DNA from: Pseudomonadota bacterium
GTDB taxonomy: Bacteria > Pseudomonadota > Alphaproteobacteria > Reyranellales > Reyranellaceae
Assembly: GCA_018242505.1 (NCBI GenBank)
Contig: JAFEBU010000034.1
Location: 62,001-126,000 of the forward strand
Length of the DNA: 64,000 nucleotides
Reading direction: 5' to 3'
Shown: piece after piece, positions 56,736 through 64,000 of the stretch
Position numbering within the stretch: position 1 is the first letter of the stretch
How the letters are laid out: every line of letters starts with the position of its first letter
The notes under the pieces: generated by a model
The model's input: only the letters and a program-made list of their open reading frames with translations
Told to the model about the DNA's origin: nothing
Database searches by the model: none
Position numbers and translations under genes: made by a program

Positions 56736-57886
56736 CGGTCGGCCGGCGTGCCCTGCTCGCCGGCTGTGCCGCCTCGCTCGCCGTTCCGGCGCGCGCCGTC
56801 GACGAAAAGACGATGCGCCGGCTTGCCCGCCGCGCCGCGATCTACTTCACGCCGCTGTCGCGCATGTTCGAACGCCGCCACCGCGACACGGTCGAGCTGG
56901 GCCACAAGCTCAACAGTCTGACCTGGGGAGCCGGCCCCAATGATGGCGTGCTGGCCGGCACCGCATGGCTCGACCTCTCGATCGGCCCGCTCTTCCTCAC
57001 CCTGCCGCCGATGGGCGAGCGCTTCTATAGCGCGGCCCTGATCGATCCCTTCACCAATGCCTTCGCCCATGCCAGCAGCCGCATGTCGGGGCAGACGCCA
57101 CCGCCTTGCCTGATCGCGGGCCCCGCATGGGACGGCGCCGTCGAAAGCGACGTGACGCTCCTGCGCGCGCCGGCAAGCGTCGTGTGGCTGCAGCTCCGCA
57201 TCGCAGCGGCGGACTCCGGAGCCGACCTCGAGATCGCGCAGAACCTGCAGGCCCGCAGCCTGTTCGAGACGCCCGACAAGCGCAACGAACGGCGCATCAT
57301 CGAGATGCGCGAGTTGATGCGCTTTCGCACCTATCCGCCGGCCGAGCCGGTCGTCGATTGGGACGCGCCGCGCCCCGACGAGCGGTTCGATCTCCTCGAT
57401 ACCGGCCTCGCACTGCTCGCCGCCTGCCGGCTGTCGGAGGCCGACCGCGAGGTGCTCGACGACCTCGCCCCCTTGCGGCTGCATGCCGGCCGCCGCTTCG
57501 ATGCCCGGGCCTTCAGCACCGCCGAGCGCGAGGCGGTTGCGTCAGGCCTCGCCGACGCGTCGGCCGAGATCGCCGCCGCCGGCCCCTCCTTCGGAGAGGT
57601 GGTGGACGGATGGCGCTATCCGGGTCGTGATCTCGGCCAGTTCGGCACCGACTATCTCTACCGTGCCTTCGTTGCCACCACGGCGCTGGGCGCGCCCGTG
57701 CCGGCGGAGATCCTCGACCTCGTGGCCGAGACCGAGGGCCGGTTCGAGCCGCCCTCACCGCTGCCGGCCAAAGCTGTTCGCTGGCTGGCCGACCGGCGCA
57801 CCGCGCGCTTTTTCCAGCCCGACGCCGCCCTGCTCGACGGACGCTCTCGCCTCGCGCCACCGACGCCGATTCACGCGCCGACGTAA
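56732..57886 (+). CDS. DUF1254 domain-containing exported protein
   Basis: 384-residue protein with a twin-arginine-like signal (MTVGRRALLAGCAASLAVPARA, given in part). A DUF1254 region follows (IYFTPLSRMFERR, GPNDGVLAGTAWLDLSIGPLFLTLP, ERFYSAALIDPFTNAFAHASSR). The usual C-terminal DUF1214 module is not obvious; instead there is a helical region rich in Ala/Arg. Function of the family is unknown. Translationally coupled to the glycosylase, which looks like chance operon packing. Confidence 0.85.
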   Translation: MTVGRRALLAGCAASLAVPARAVDEKTMRRLARRAAIYFTPLSRMFERRHRDTVELGHKLNSLTWGAGPNDGVLAGTAWLDLSIGPLFLTLPPMGERFYSAALIDPFTNAFAHASSRMSGQTPPPCLIAGPAWDGAVESDVTLLRAPASVVWLQLRIAAADSGADLEIAQNLQARSLFETPDKRNERRIIEMRELMRFRTYPPAEPVVDWDAPRPDERFDLLDTGLALLAACRLSEADREVLDDLAPLRLHAGRRFDARAFSTAEREAVASGLADASAEIAAAGPSFGEVVDGWRYPGRDLGQFGTDYLYRAFVATTALGAPVPAEILDLVAETEGRFEPPSPLPAKAVRWLADRRTARFFQPDAALLDGRSRLAPPTPIHAPT

Positions 57887-57911
57887 ATTGGTATGGGCCC
57901 GCCGCCTTGCT

Positions 57912-58367
57912 CTAGGCGCCGGGCTGGGCGCGCCGCGACTCTTCCTCGGCCTTGGCTTCGATCGCTTCCATGTCGTCGTCGCTCAGCCCGAAGTGATGGC
58001 CGATCTCGTGGATCAGCACATGGCGCACGATGTGCGGCAGGTCGTCCTCCGACTCGCACCAGTAGTCGAGGATCGGACGACGATAGAGGAAGATGCGGTC
58101 GATGTCGTTGGCAACATGGCCCGCGCCACGTTCGACCATCGACACGCCCTGGTACAGGCCGAGCACGTCGAAAGGCGTATCGAGCTCCATCGCCTTCTCG
58201 ACCTCGTCTGATGGAAAGTCGTCGACCTGGATGCGGACGTTGCCGACATGCCGACGAAATTCCTCTGGGATCGTCGCCAGCGCCTCGGCGGCGATGGCCT
58301 CGATATCCTCCAGCGATGGCGCAACACCGAAACTGGGCGTGCGCCGCGGATTGGTGAAGACCGGCAT
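57912..58367 (-). CDS. Zincin-like metallopeptidase family protein (PF06262 type)
   Basis: 151-residue protein with the HExxH zinc motif VLIHEIGHHFGLSDDDM near residues 118-134, preceded by FRRHVGNVRIQVDDFP and GLYQGVSMVER. Length and arrangement match the small minimal-zincin family. GGGGGAGGG lies immediately before ATG 58367. It is divergent from the ABC importer (131 bp). Peptidase substrate unknown. Confidence 0.88.
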   Translation of the reverse strand: MPVFTNPRRTPSFGVAPSLEDIEAIAAEALATIPEEFRRHVGNVRIQVDDFPSDEVEKAMELDTPFDVLGLYQGVSMVERGAGHVANDIDRIFLYRRPILDYWCESEDDLPHIVRHVLIHEIGHHFGLSDDDMEAIEAKAEEESRRAQPGA

Positions 58368-58498
58368 CCCTCCCCCATATCGCAGCCCGGGCCGCTCGCC
58401 AAGCGCCCGGGATGACCGATTGTTCACCGGTCGCGCACACTGGTCACCGTCATTCACATGGTCGCGTTTCCCATCGAACCACTCTAAGCTCGGGCCGG

Positions 58499-59416
58499 AT
58501 GCTCCGCTTTCTGGTCCGCCGCCTGGTTGTGGCGTTGCTCGTTGTGGCGACGGTCATGACGCTTGCCTTCATCCTGACGCGCCTGTCGGGCGATCTGGCC
58601 GTCTCCATCGCCGGGCCCAGCGCCACCCAGGCCGATGTCGACGCGGTCCGCAAGGCCTACGGCCTCGACCGGCCGCTCATCACCCAGTTCTTCGACTGGG
58701 CCGGCCGCGCAGCCACGGGCGACCTGGGTGACAGCTATTTCTTCAAGACGCGGGTCTCGACCCTGATCGGCGAGCGCATGCCGGTGACGCTGACGCTTGG
58801 AATCACGGGGCTGCTGATCGCGCTCATCGTCTCGCTGCCGCTCGGCATCATGGCCGCGGTGCGCGAGAACACGGTCTTCGACCGGATCGTGCAGCTCGTC
58901 GCGCTCTTTGGACAGGCCATGCCGTCCTTCTGGCTCGGCCTTTTGCTGATGATCCTGTTCGGGCTGAAGCTCGGCTGGCTGCCGATCTCCGGCACCGATT
59001 CCTGGGAAAGCTACATCATGCCGGGCGTCGTGCTGGCCTTCTCCGCCATTCCGGCCCTGACCCGCCTCACGCGCGCCGGCATGATCCAGGCCCTGGGCTC
59101 GGACTATATCCGCACGGCGCGCGCCAAGGGCCTGTCGCGCGCCTCCATCCTTTTGAAGCATGCGCTGCGCAACGCCGCGATCCCGGTCGTGGCAATCGCG
59201 GCCGTGCAACTCGGTTTCATGCTGGGCGGCTCGATCGTGATCGAGCAGGTGTTCGCCCTGCACGGTGTGGGCTTCCTGGCCTGGGAGAGCATCGCCAAGA
59301 ACGACTTCCCGGTCGTCCAGTCGGTCGTTCTGGTGCTGGCCGTGATCTATGTCGCGCTCACCATGCTCGCCGACCTGATGAATGCCGTCCTCGATCCGCG
59401 GCTGCGCGCGGCATGA
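58499..59416 (+). CDS. Peptide/nickel ABC transporter permease (DppB type)
   Basis: 305-residue inner-membrane permease with six membrane segments. The opening LRFLVRRLVVALLVVATVMTLAF and DAVRKAYGLDRPLITQFFDW are those of DppB-like proteins. The EAA loop that contacts the ATPases is DYIRTARAKGLSRASILLKHALRNA (about 201-225, given in part). First gene of a five-gene importer (this, second permease, two ATPases; receptor convergent). Next gene overlaps by 4 bases. Confidence 0.94.
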   Translation: MLRFLVRRLVVALLVVATVMTLAFILTRLSGDLAVSIAGPSATQADVDAVRKAYGLDRPLITQFFDWAGRAATGDLGDSYFFKTRVSTLIGERMPVTLTLGITGLLIALIVSLPLGIMAAVRENTVFDRIVQLVALFGQAMPSFWLGLLLMILFGLKLGWLPISGTDSWESYIMPGVVLAFSAIPALTRLTRAGMIQALGSDYIRTARAKGLSRASILLKHALRNAAIPVVAIAAVQLGFMLGGSIVIEQVFALHGVGFLAWESIAKNDFPVVQSVVLVLAVIYVALTMLADLMNAVLDPRLRAA

Positions 59417-60282
59417 GCGATACGGCGGCAGCGGCGCCTTTGCGCGGTCCGCGACGTGGCTGGCGCAGCGCAGCCACCTGGTTCGGCGCGACGATCGTGG
59501 GCATCGCCGCCTTCTGCGCGATCTTCGCCCCGCTCCTCGTGCCGCACGATCCGTTCGCGCAGGATCTCGGCAAGCGCCTGCTGGTGCCGTTCTGGATGGA
59601 CGGCTCCGATCCGCATCATCTTCTGGGCACCGACCAGCTCGGCCGCGACTATCTCTCGCGCCTGATCTGGGGCTGCCGCATCTCGATGCTGATCGGCGTC
59701 ACGGTGAGCCTGGTCTCCGGCGTGATCGGCATCACGCTCGGCGTGCTGGGCGGCTTTATCGGCGGCCGTGCCGACGATGCGGTGCTGTTCGCCATCACCA
59801 CCCGCCTCGCGCTCCCGGTCGTGCTGGTGGCCCTGGCGGTGGTCGGCCTGCTGGGCAGCTCCATGACCCTGCTGGTGATCACCCTCGGCTTGCTGCAATG
59901 GGACCGCTTCGCCGTGGTATCGCGCGCCACCACCATGCAGGTGCGCACTCTCGACTATGTCGCCGCCGCCTGGTGCGCCGGCTGCTCGCGCTTCCGCATC
60001 CTCGCCCGCGAGGTGCTGCCCAATATCGCGAGCCACCTCGTCGTGGTCGCCACGCTCGAGGCCGCGCTCGCGATCCTGCTCGAGGCGGCGCTGTCCTTCC
60101 TCGGCCTCGGCGTGCCGCCGCCGCTGCCGTCGTGGGGCCTGATGATCGCCGAGGCCAAGGACTACATGTTCTTCAGCCCCTGGCTGATCGTGATCCCCGG
60201 CGTGGCCCTGTTCGTCCTGGTGCTGGGCATCAACCTCCTGGGCGACGGGCTGCGCGATCAATTCGGCGCGAGGTCCGAATGA
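59413..60282 (+). CDS. Peptide/nickel ABC transporter permease (DppC type)
   Basis: 289-residue partner permease. The DppC hallmarks are FAPLLVPHDPFAQDL, HLLGTDQLGRDYLSRLIWG (about 59-78) and the EAA loop LDYVAAAWCAGCSRFRILAREVLPN (given in part). LEAALSFLGLGVPPPLPSWGLMI near the end is also typical. Four-base overlaps on both sides indicate one transcript with stoichiometric translation. Confidence 0.95.
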   Translation: MSDTAAAAPLRGPRRGWRSAATWFGATIVGIAAFCAIFAPLLVPHDPFAQDLGKRLLVPFWMDGSDPHHLLGTDQLGRDYLSRLIWGCRISMLIGVTVSLVSGVIGITLGVLGGFIGGRADDAVLFAITTRLALPVVLVALAVVGLLGSSMTLLVITLGLLQWDRFAVVSRATTMQVRTLDYVAAAWCAGCSRFRILAREVLPNIASHLVVVATLEAALAILLEAALSFLGLGVPPPLPSWGLMIAEAKDYMFFSPWLIVIPGVALFVLVLGINLLGDGLRDQFGARSE

Positions 60283-61232
60283 CCGCGTTGCTGGAAGTCG
60301 AGCGCCTGCAGGTGAGATTCGGCGCCACCGCGGCGGTGCGCGGCGCTTCGCTGAGCGTCGCGCCCGGCGAGACCCATTGCCTGGTAGGCGAATCGGGCTG
60401 CGGCAAGTCGGTGACGGCGCTGGCGGTGATGAACCTGCTGGCGCGCGGCGGCGGGCGGCAGGCGGAGCGGCTGGCCTTCGAGGGCGAGGATCTGCTGAAG
60501 CTTTCCGAGCGCGGCATGGCCCGCCTGCGCGGCAATGCCATGGCGATGATCTTCCAGGAGCCGATGACCAGCCTCAATCCGGCCTACACGGTCGGCTCGC
60601 AGATGACCGAGGTGCTGCGCCGGCACAAGGGCGCGAGCCAGCGCGTCGCCATCGACCGCGCCGCCGATCTTCTGGCGCGGGTCGGCATCACCGCGCCCGG
60701 CCTGCGGCTCGGCCAGTTCCCGCACCAGCTTTCGGGCGGCCTGCGCCAACGCGTGATGATCGCCATGGCGCTGATGTGCGAGCCCCGGCTCCTGATCGCC
60801 GACGAGCCCACCACCGCGCTCGACGTCACGGTGCAGGCCCAGATCCTGCGGCTGCTGGCCGGCCTGCAGCGCGATCTCGGCCTCGGACTGCTGCTGATCA
60901 CCCACGATCTCGGCGTCGTGGCGCGCGTGGCGACCCGGGTATCGGTGATGTACGCGGGCGAAGTCGTGGAGCGCGCGCCGACGGCAGAGCTGTTCGCCAA
61001 CCCGCGCCATCCCTATACGCAGGGCCTGCTGCGCTGCGTGCCGGTGCCCGGCAAGATCCGGCGCGACCAGCCGCTCGGCGCCATCCGGGGCACGGTGCCG
61101 CGCATCGGCGCCGGCTTCGCGGGCTGCGCCTTCCGCGAGCGCTGCGACTTCGCCGACGAGACCTGCCAGCGGACCATTCCCCGGCGCAGCATGGGGGCGG
61201 CGCACGACTATCTCTGCCGGCTGCCGGCATGA
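60279..61232 (+). CDS. Oligopeptide/dipeptide ABC transporter ATP-binding protein (DppD type)
   Basis: 317-residue ATPase. Walker A is GESGCGKSV, the Q-loop MIFQEPMTSLNP, the signature LSGGLRQRVMIAMAL, Walker B LLIADEPTTALDVT and the switch ITHD. The C-terminal oligopeptide-transporter domain has a four-cysteine stretch (GCAFRERCDFADETC, then YLC), which in DppD relatives binds an Fe-S cluster. Overlaps both neighbours by 4 bases. Confidence 0.95.
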   Translation: MTALLEVERLQVRFGATAAVRGASLSVAPGETHCLVGESGCGKSVTALAVMNLLARGGGRQAERLAFEGEDLLKLSERGMARLRGNAMAMIFQEPMTSLNPAYTVGSQMTEVLRRHKGASQRVAIDRAADLLARVGITAPGLRLGQFPHQLSGGLRQRVMIAMALMCEPRLLIADEPTTALDVTVQAQILRLLAGLQRDLGLGLLLITHDLGVVARVATRVSVMYAGEVVERAPTAELFANPRHPYTQGLLRCVPVPGKIRRDQPLGAIRGTVPRIGAGFAGCAFRERCDFADETCQRTIPRRSMGAAHDYLCRLPA

Positions 61233-62161
61233 CCGACGCGATCGAGGTCCGTCATGTCGCCAAGACCTTTGCCGTGGGCAAGGGTCGAGTCGTGGCGGTC
61301 GACGATGTCTCCTTCTCGATCCCGGCCGGCGGTGTGCTGGGCGTGGTCGGTGAATCGGGCTGCGGCAAGAGCACGCTTGCCCGCGTGATCCTGGGCCTGC
61401 TCTCGCCGGACTCGGGCGAGGTCGAGATCGAAGGCCAGAAGATCGCCGCCCTCGACCGCAAGGCGCGGGCGCGTCTGATCCAGCCGGTGTTCCAGGACCC
61501 CTTCTCCTCGCTCAATCCGCTGACGCGGATCCGCGATATCGTCGCCCTGCCGCTGGTGGCGCAGGGCACGCTCGGCCGCACCGAGATCGCACGCAAGGTC
61601 GACGAGATGCTGGGCCGCGTCGGACTCAGCGCCGAGATGGGCCGCCGCCTGCCGGCCGAGCTCTCCGGCGGCCAGCGCCAGCGCGTCGCCATCGCCCGCG
61701 CCCTCGTGCTGCGGCCGCGCGTCGTGGTGTGCGACGAGCCGACCTCGGCGCTCGATGTCTCGGTGCAGGCGCAGATCCTCAACCTGCTGGCCGAACTGCG
61801 ACGCGACCTCGGCCTCACCTATCTCTTCATCAGCCACAATCTCGCGGTCGTCGAGCACGTCGCCAGCGAGGTGGCGGTGATGTATCTCGGCCGCCTCGTC
61901 GAACAGGCGCCGACCGAGACCCTGTTCGCCCGCCCCGAGCATCCCTACACCAAGGCGCTGCTCGCTTCGGTGCTGACGCCCGAGCCCGGCCTCGGCGTGC
62001 CCGATGTCGGGCTCGGCGACACCCTGCCCGACCCGGCGAACATCCCCTCCGGCTGCCGCTTCCATCCGCGCTGCCCGGTGGCCGAACCGCGCTGCTCGAC
62101 GGAAACGCCGCCGTTCAAGCCGCGGGCATCCGGCGGCGTGGAGTGCCTGCTCGTGCCCTGA
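61229..62161 (+). CDS. Oligopeptide/dipeptide ABC transporter ATP-binding protein (DppF type)
   Basis: 310-residue second ATPase with Walker A GESGCGKST, Q-loop PVFQDPFSSLNPL, signature LSGGQRQRVAIARAL, Walker B VVVCDEPTSALDVS and switch ISHN. C-terminal cysteines GCRFHPRCPVAEPRC match the oligopeptide-transporter extension. Last gene of the rightward operon; the junction after it carries palindromes and phased repeats. Confidence 0.95.
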   Translation: MTDAIEVRHVAKTFAVGKGRVVAVDDVSFSIPAGGVLGVVGESGCGKSTLARVILGLLSPDSGEVEIEGQKIAALDRKARARLIQPVFQDPFSSLNPLTRIRDIVALPLVAQGTLGRTEIARKVDEMLGRVGLSAEMGRRLPAELSGGQRQRVAIARALVLRPRVVVCDEPTSALDVSVQAQILNLLAELRRDLGLTYLFISHNLAVVEHVASEVAVMYLGRLVEQAPTETLFARPEHPYTKALLASVLTPEPGLGVPDVGLGDTLPDPANIPSGCRFHPRCPVAEPRCSTETPPFKPRASGGVECLLVP

Positions 62162-62166
62162 CCGCC

Positions 62167-62255
62167 TTTCTCACGGTTTCTCAAAATTTCTCATCGCGTG
62201 AGAAGCCTCCGATGCCGATGGCATCGGCATCTTTGGCCGTTTTCTCATTTTCTCA
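62167..62255. repeat. Phased TTTCTCA array with palindromes, junction dppF-type/receptor
   Basis: TTTCTCA occurs at 62167, 62177 and 62187 (10-bp spacing) and again at 62241 and 62249. The third copy also forms hairpin TTCTCA-TCGCG-TGAGAA. Between the groups is an inverted repeat with perfect 10-bp arms GATGCCGATG/CATCGGCATC (62211-62231) followed by T-rich sequence, a plausible terminator for the operon. Confidence 0.75.
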
Positions 62256-62315
62256 TCGCATCCGCCCGTGAGGTAATAGGATACCCCACCGGCGAGACGT
62301 CGATTTCGCGGCGCG

Positions 62316-63845
62316 TCACTTCCACTTCGCGAGATAGAAGCGCGGCAGCTCGTCGGGATAGGTCTTGAAGTCGAGGTCCTTCGAGAAAGCGTAGGTGTTG
62401 ACGTAGGTGTTGATCGGCAGCCAGTAGGCCTTCTCGGTCTCGAGCTTGATGGCCCTGGAATAGGCTTCGAGACGATCCTCCTTGTCGGCCGTGGCGCCGC
62501 CCGCCGCCACCAGCTTCTCGAGCTCGGGATCCTTCGAGTAGTTGTCGCCCGCACCCGCACCGAACATCACCGGCAGGATCGCCGACACGTCGTTGATCGA
62601 GTAGCTGCCCCAGCTTCCCATGTAGAGCGGCGCCTCGCCACGATGCGACTTGTCGATGGCGGGCGCCACCTGGAGCTGGTTGATCTTGACGCGGATTCCG
62701 ACCGCCTGCAGGTAGTTCTGCACCGCCGCCGGCCACGAGGTCGGCTGAACATACGTCACCATCTCGACATCGAAGCCGTTGGGATAACCTGCTTCGGCGA
62801 GCAGCTCCTTGGCCTTCTTGGGATCGTAGTCGTACTTCACCGCAGCGTTGGCATCGCAGCCAAACTGGCTCGGGAAGCAGGGCGCGGGCGGCACGCGACT
62901 GCCGCCCTGCACCAGCTTGTCCGCGAATTCCTGGCGGTTGACGGCATGGAAGATCGCCTGCCGCACCTTGAGCTTGGTCAGCGGATTGCCGGCGCCGGTG
63001 CGGCCTGCGGCATCGATCTGGAGGTAGCCGACGCGCATCGATTCCTGCCGGACGGCCTGGAGGTAGGGCACCTTGTTGATGTTCGAGAGCTGGTCCGGAT
63101 TGATGTTCCAGATCCAGTCGGTGCGCCGTGCCAGGAGTTCCGTCACCTCGGTGGCGAGATCGGGCACGAAGCGCACATGCAGGGTCTTGATCGCGGGCTT
63201 GCCCTTGGGCGAGCCCGCCCAATAGTCCTCGAACCGCTCGAACACGACTTCCTTGCCCTGCTCGTTCTTGACGATCTTGTAGGGTCCGGCGCCGACCGGC
63301 TTGGCGGCAAAGCCCTCGGGACCGACCTTCTCGCGATAGGCCTTGGGATGGATCGGCGTCACCATGGCGAGATATTCGAGCGCCGCCGGCGTCGGCCGTT
63401 TCATGTGGATGCGCACCGTATGATCGCCGGTCTTCTCCGCCTTGGCGATCCAGGCATAGTTGCTGGGCGTCGCAACCTTGCTCGCGGGATCGGCCACCAT
63501 GTTGATGGTGTAGACGACGTCGTCGGCAGAGAACGGGCTGCCGTCGTGGAACTTCACGCCCTGCCGGATCGTAAGGTCGAGCGTGCTGGCGTCGGTGAAC
63601 TTCCAGTCGGTGGCGAGCGACGGCTTGATGTCGAATGTCGCCGGATCGCGATGCACCAGCATGTCCCACGCCTGGTGCGCCAGGATCAGGCCGGTGCGCT
63701 GGCTGTTGAAGTACATGTCGACGTTGGGAACGGCATCGACGAACTGGATGCGCAGTGTGTCGGCGGCCTTTTGCGCCCGGGCGGCGGTGGGAGCGACGGC
63801 GAGCGATGTGGCGGCAAGCAGCGTGGAACGACGAGTGATTTTCAC
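62316..63845 (-). CDS. Peptide/nickel ABC transporter substrate-binding protein (SBP family 5)
   Basis: 509-residue periplasmic receptor. The signal is KITRRSTLLAATSLAVAPTAARA (about 2-24, given in part). Family-5 features follow: PSLATDWKFTDASTLDLTIRQGVKFHDGSPFSADDV (part) and PVGAGPYKI, then KVRQAIFHAVNRQEFAD. It is convergent with the four-gene importer and is its probable receptor. I start at GTG 63845, with AGGAGG 5 bases upstream; a TTG one codon earlier is possible. Ligand not predictable. Confidence 0.94.
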   Translation of the reverse strand: MKITRRSTLLAATSLAVAPTAARAQKAADTLRIQFVDAVPNVDMYFNSQRTGLILAHQAWDMLVHRDPATFDIKPSLATDWKFTDASTLDLTIRQGVKFHDGSPFSADDVVYTINMVADPASKVATPSNYAWIAKAEKTGDHTVRIHMKRPTPAALEYLAMVTPIHPKAYREKVGPEGFAAKPVGAGPYKIVKNEQGKEVVFERFEDYWAGSPKGKPAIKTLHVRFVPDLATEVTELLARRTDWIWNINPDQLSNINKVPYLQAVRQESMRVGYLQIDAAGRTGAGNPLTKLKVRQAIFHAVNRQEFADKLVQGGSRVPPAPCFPSQFGCDANAAVKYDYDPKKAKELLAEAGYPNGFDVEMVTYVQPTSWPAAVQNYLQAVGIRVKINQLQVAPAIDKSHRGEAPLYMGSWGSYSINDVSAILPVMFGAGAGDNYSKDPELEKLVAAGGATADKEDRLEAYSRAIKLETEKAYWLPINTYVNTYAFSKDLDFKTYPDELPRFYLAKWK

Positions 63846-63923
63846 CAAGGCCTCCTGTAGATCGTCGAGCCTAGGCTCGACCGACCCGATGAGGCAAGCT
63901 TTGCGCCAGAACAGGAGGATCAG

Positions 63924-64000
63924 ATGACGACGAAGTTGACCGCAACGGCGCGCAGCGAGGCGCTCGCCGCACTCAAGGGCTGGACCGAGGTCGCCGGCCG
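63924..64000 (+). CDS. phhB: Pterin-4-alpha-carbinolamine dehydratase (start only)
   Basis: Only 25 codons lie in the window: MTTKLTATARSEALAALKGW, then TEVAGR. AGGAGG precedes ATG 63924 by 5 bases. The L-T-x-x-x-R-x-x-A-L-A-A-L-x-G-W pattern is the usual opening of PhhB/PCD proteins, which recycle tetrahydrobiopterin or act in molybdopterin-related metabolism. Divergent from the receptor gene, 78 bp apart. Confidence 0.75.
   Translation, partial: MTTKLTATARSEALAALKGWTEVAG

Noticed and set aside
56732..57886. DUF1254 gene next to a DNA glycosylase considered as a defence pair
   Set aside because: DUF1254 proteins are exported and the glycosylase is an ordinary repair enzyme. The 4-bp overlap is common throughout this window, so no system is implied.

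Overview
The window reads as a chromosomal segment of a high-GC alphaproteobacterium. The best evidence is a circularly permuted, two-piece tmRNA gene, an alphaproteobacterial-type SspB with a C-terminal ClpX-binding tail, small proteins of the DUF4169 and ribbon-helix-helix (PF13467-like) families, ThyX-type thymidylate synthase, and a mreB-mreC-mreD-mrdA-rodA operon. Several CaiB/BaiF CoA-transferases, acyl-CoA dehydrogenases and a tripartite-tricarboxylate (Bug) receptor fit a soil or water heterotroph of the Rhodospirillales/Reyranella kind; that placement is inference. Nearly all of the window is ordinary coding sequence. I did not find a phage-defence locus, CRISPR array, biosynthetic cluster or intact mobile element.

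Layout. 1-3.9 kb: truncated CoA-transferase (-), prmB (+), phosphofructokinase (-), DinB-family protein (+). 4.0-5.6 kb: an MFS exporter followed by a degenerate 3' half of tRNA-Lys and then intact tRNA-Lys(CTT). 5.8-11.4 kb: the rod-shape/elongasome operon, read leftward. 11.5-13.4 kb: divergent zinc alcohol dehydrogenase and SDR. 13.6-18.6 kb: miaA, ilvB, ilvN, a LysE-family exporter and ilvC, all leftward. 18.7-25.5 kb: serB, MDR reductase, 3-hydroxyanthranilate dioxygenase, Do-family protease, hflKC. 25.6-31 kb: mrp/apbC, GNAT and thyX, then ssrA (tmRNA) next to sspB, and class I fumarase. 31-39.3 kb: SH3 protein beside a remnant of an IS630-type transposase, VOC protein, typA, RHH protein, nitroreductase, AsmA, DUF4169. 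39.3-47.4 kb: GNAT, HxlR regulator, nhaA, Bax-inhibitor-1 protein, the ybbP/ybbA/tesA group, thpR and a 49-residue protein. 47.5-50.2 kb: phosphotriesterase-family hydrolase coupled to a Bug receptor, then a decayed stretch with a polypyrimidine tract and a frameshifted N,N-dimethylformamidase-like remnant. 50.1-58.4 kb: LMW phosphatase, AidB-like acyl-CoA dehydrogenase, a coupled acyl-CoA dehydrogenase/CoA-transferase/CoA-transferase operon, a uracil/thymine-type DNA glycosylase, DUF1254 protein, zincin. 58.5-64 kb: a complete peptide/nickel-type ABC importer and the first codons of a pterin dehydratase.

The most unusual signals lie at gene 3' ends. Six genes (rodA, degP, the SH3 gene, typA, the GNAT at 39.4 kb and the AidB-like gene) carry a 12-22 bp tandem duplication that straddles or abuts the stop codon, and tRNA-Lys is followed by a degenerate copy of its own 3' half. 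Separately, four convergent gene junctions (13.5, 32.6, 47.2, 52.6 kb) carry related palindromes with core CTGGAGT(G/T)GCGCGC or a close variant; at 52.6 kb the palindrome is read into the C-terminus of a CoA-transferase. The ssrA/sspB pair is a compact functional unit: the tmRNA encodes the degradation tag and the adaptor recognises tagged proteins.
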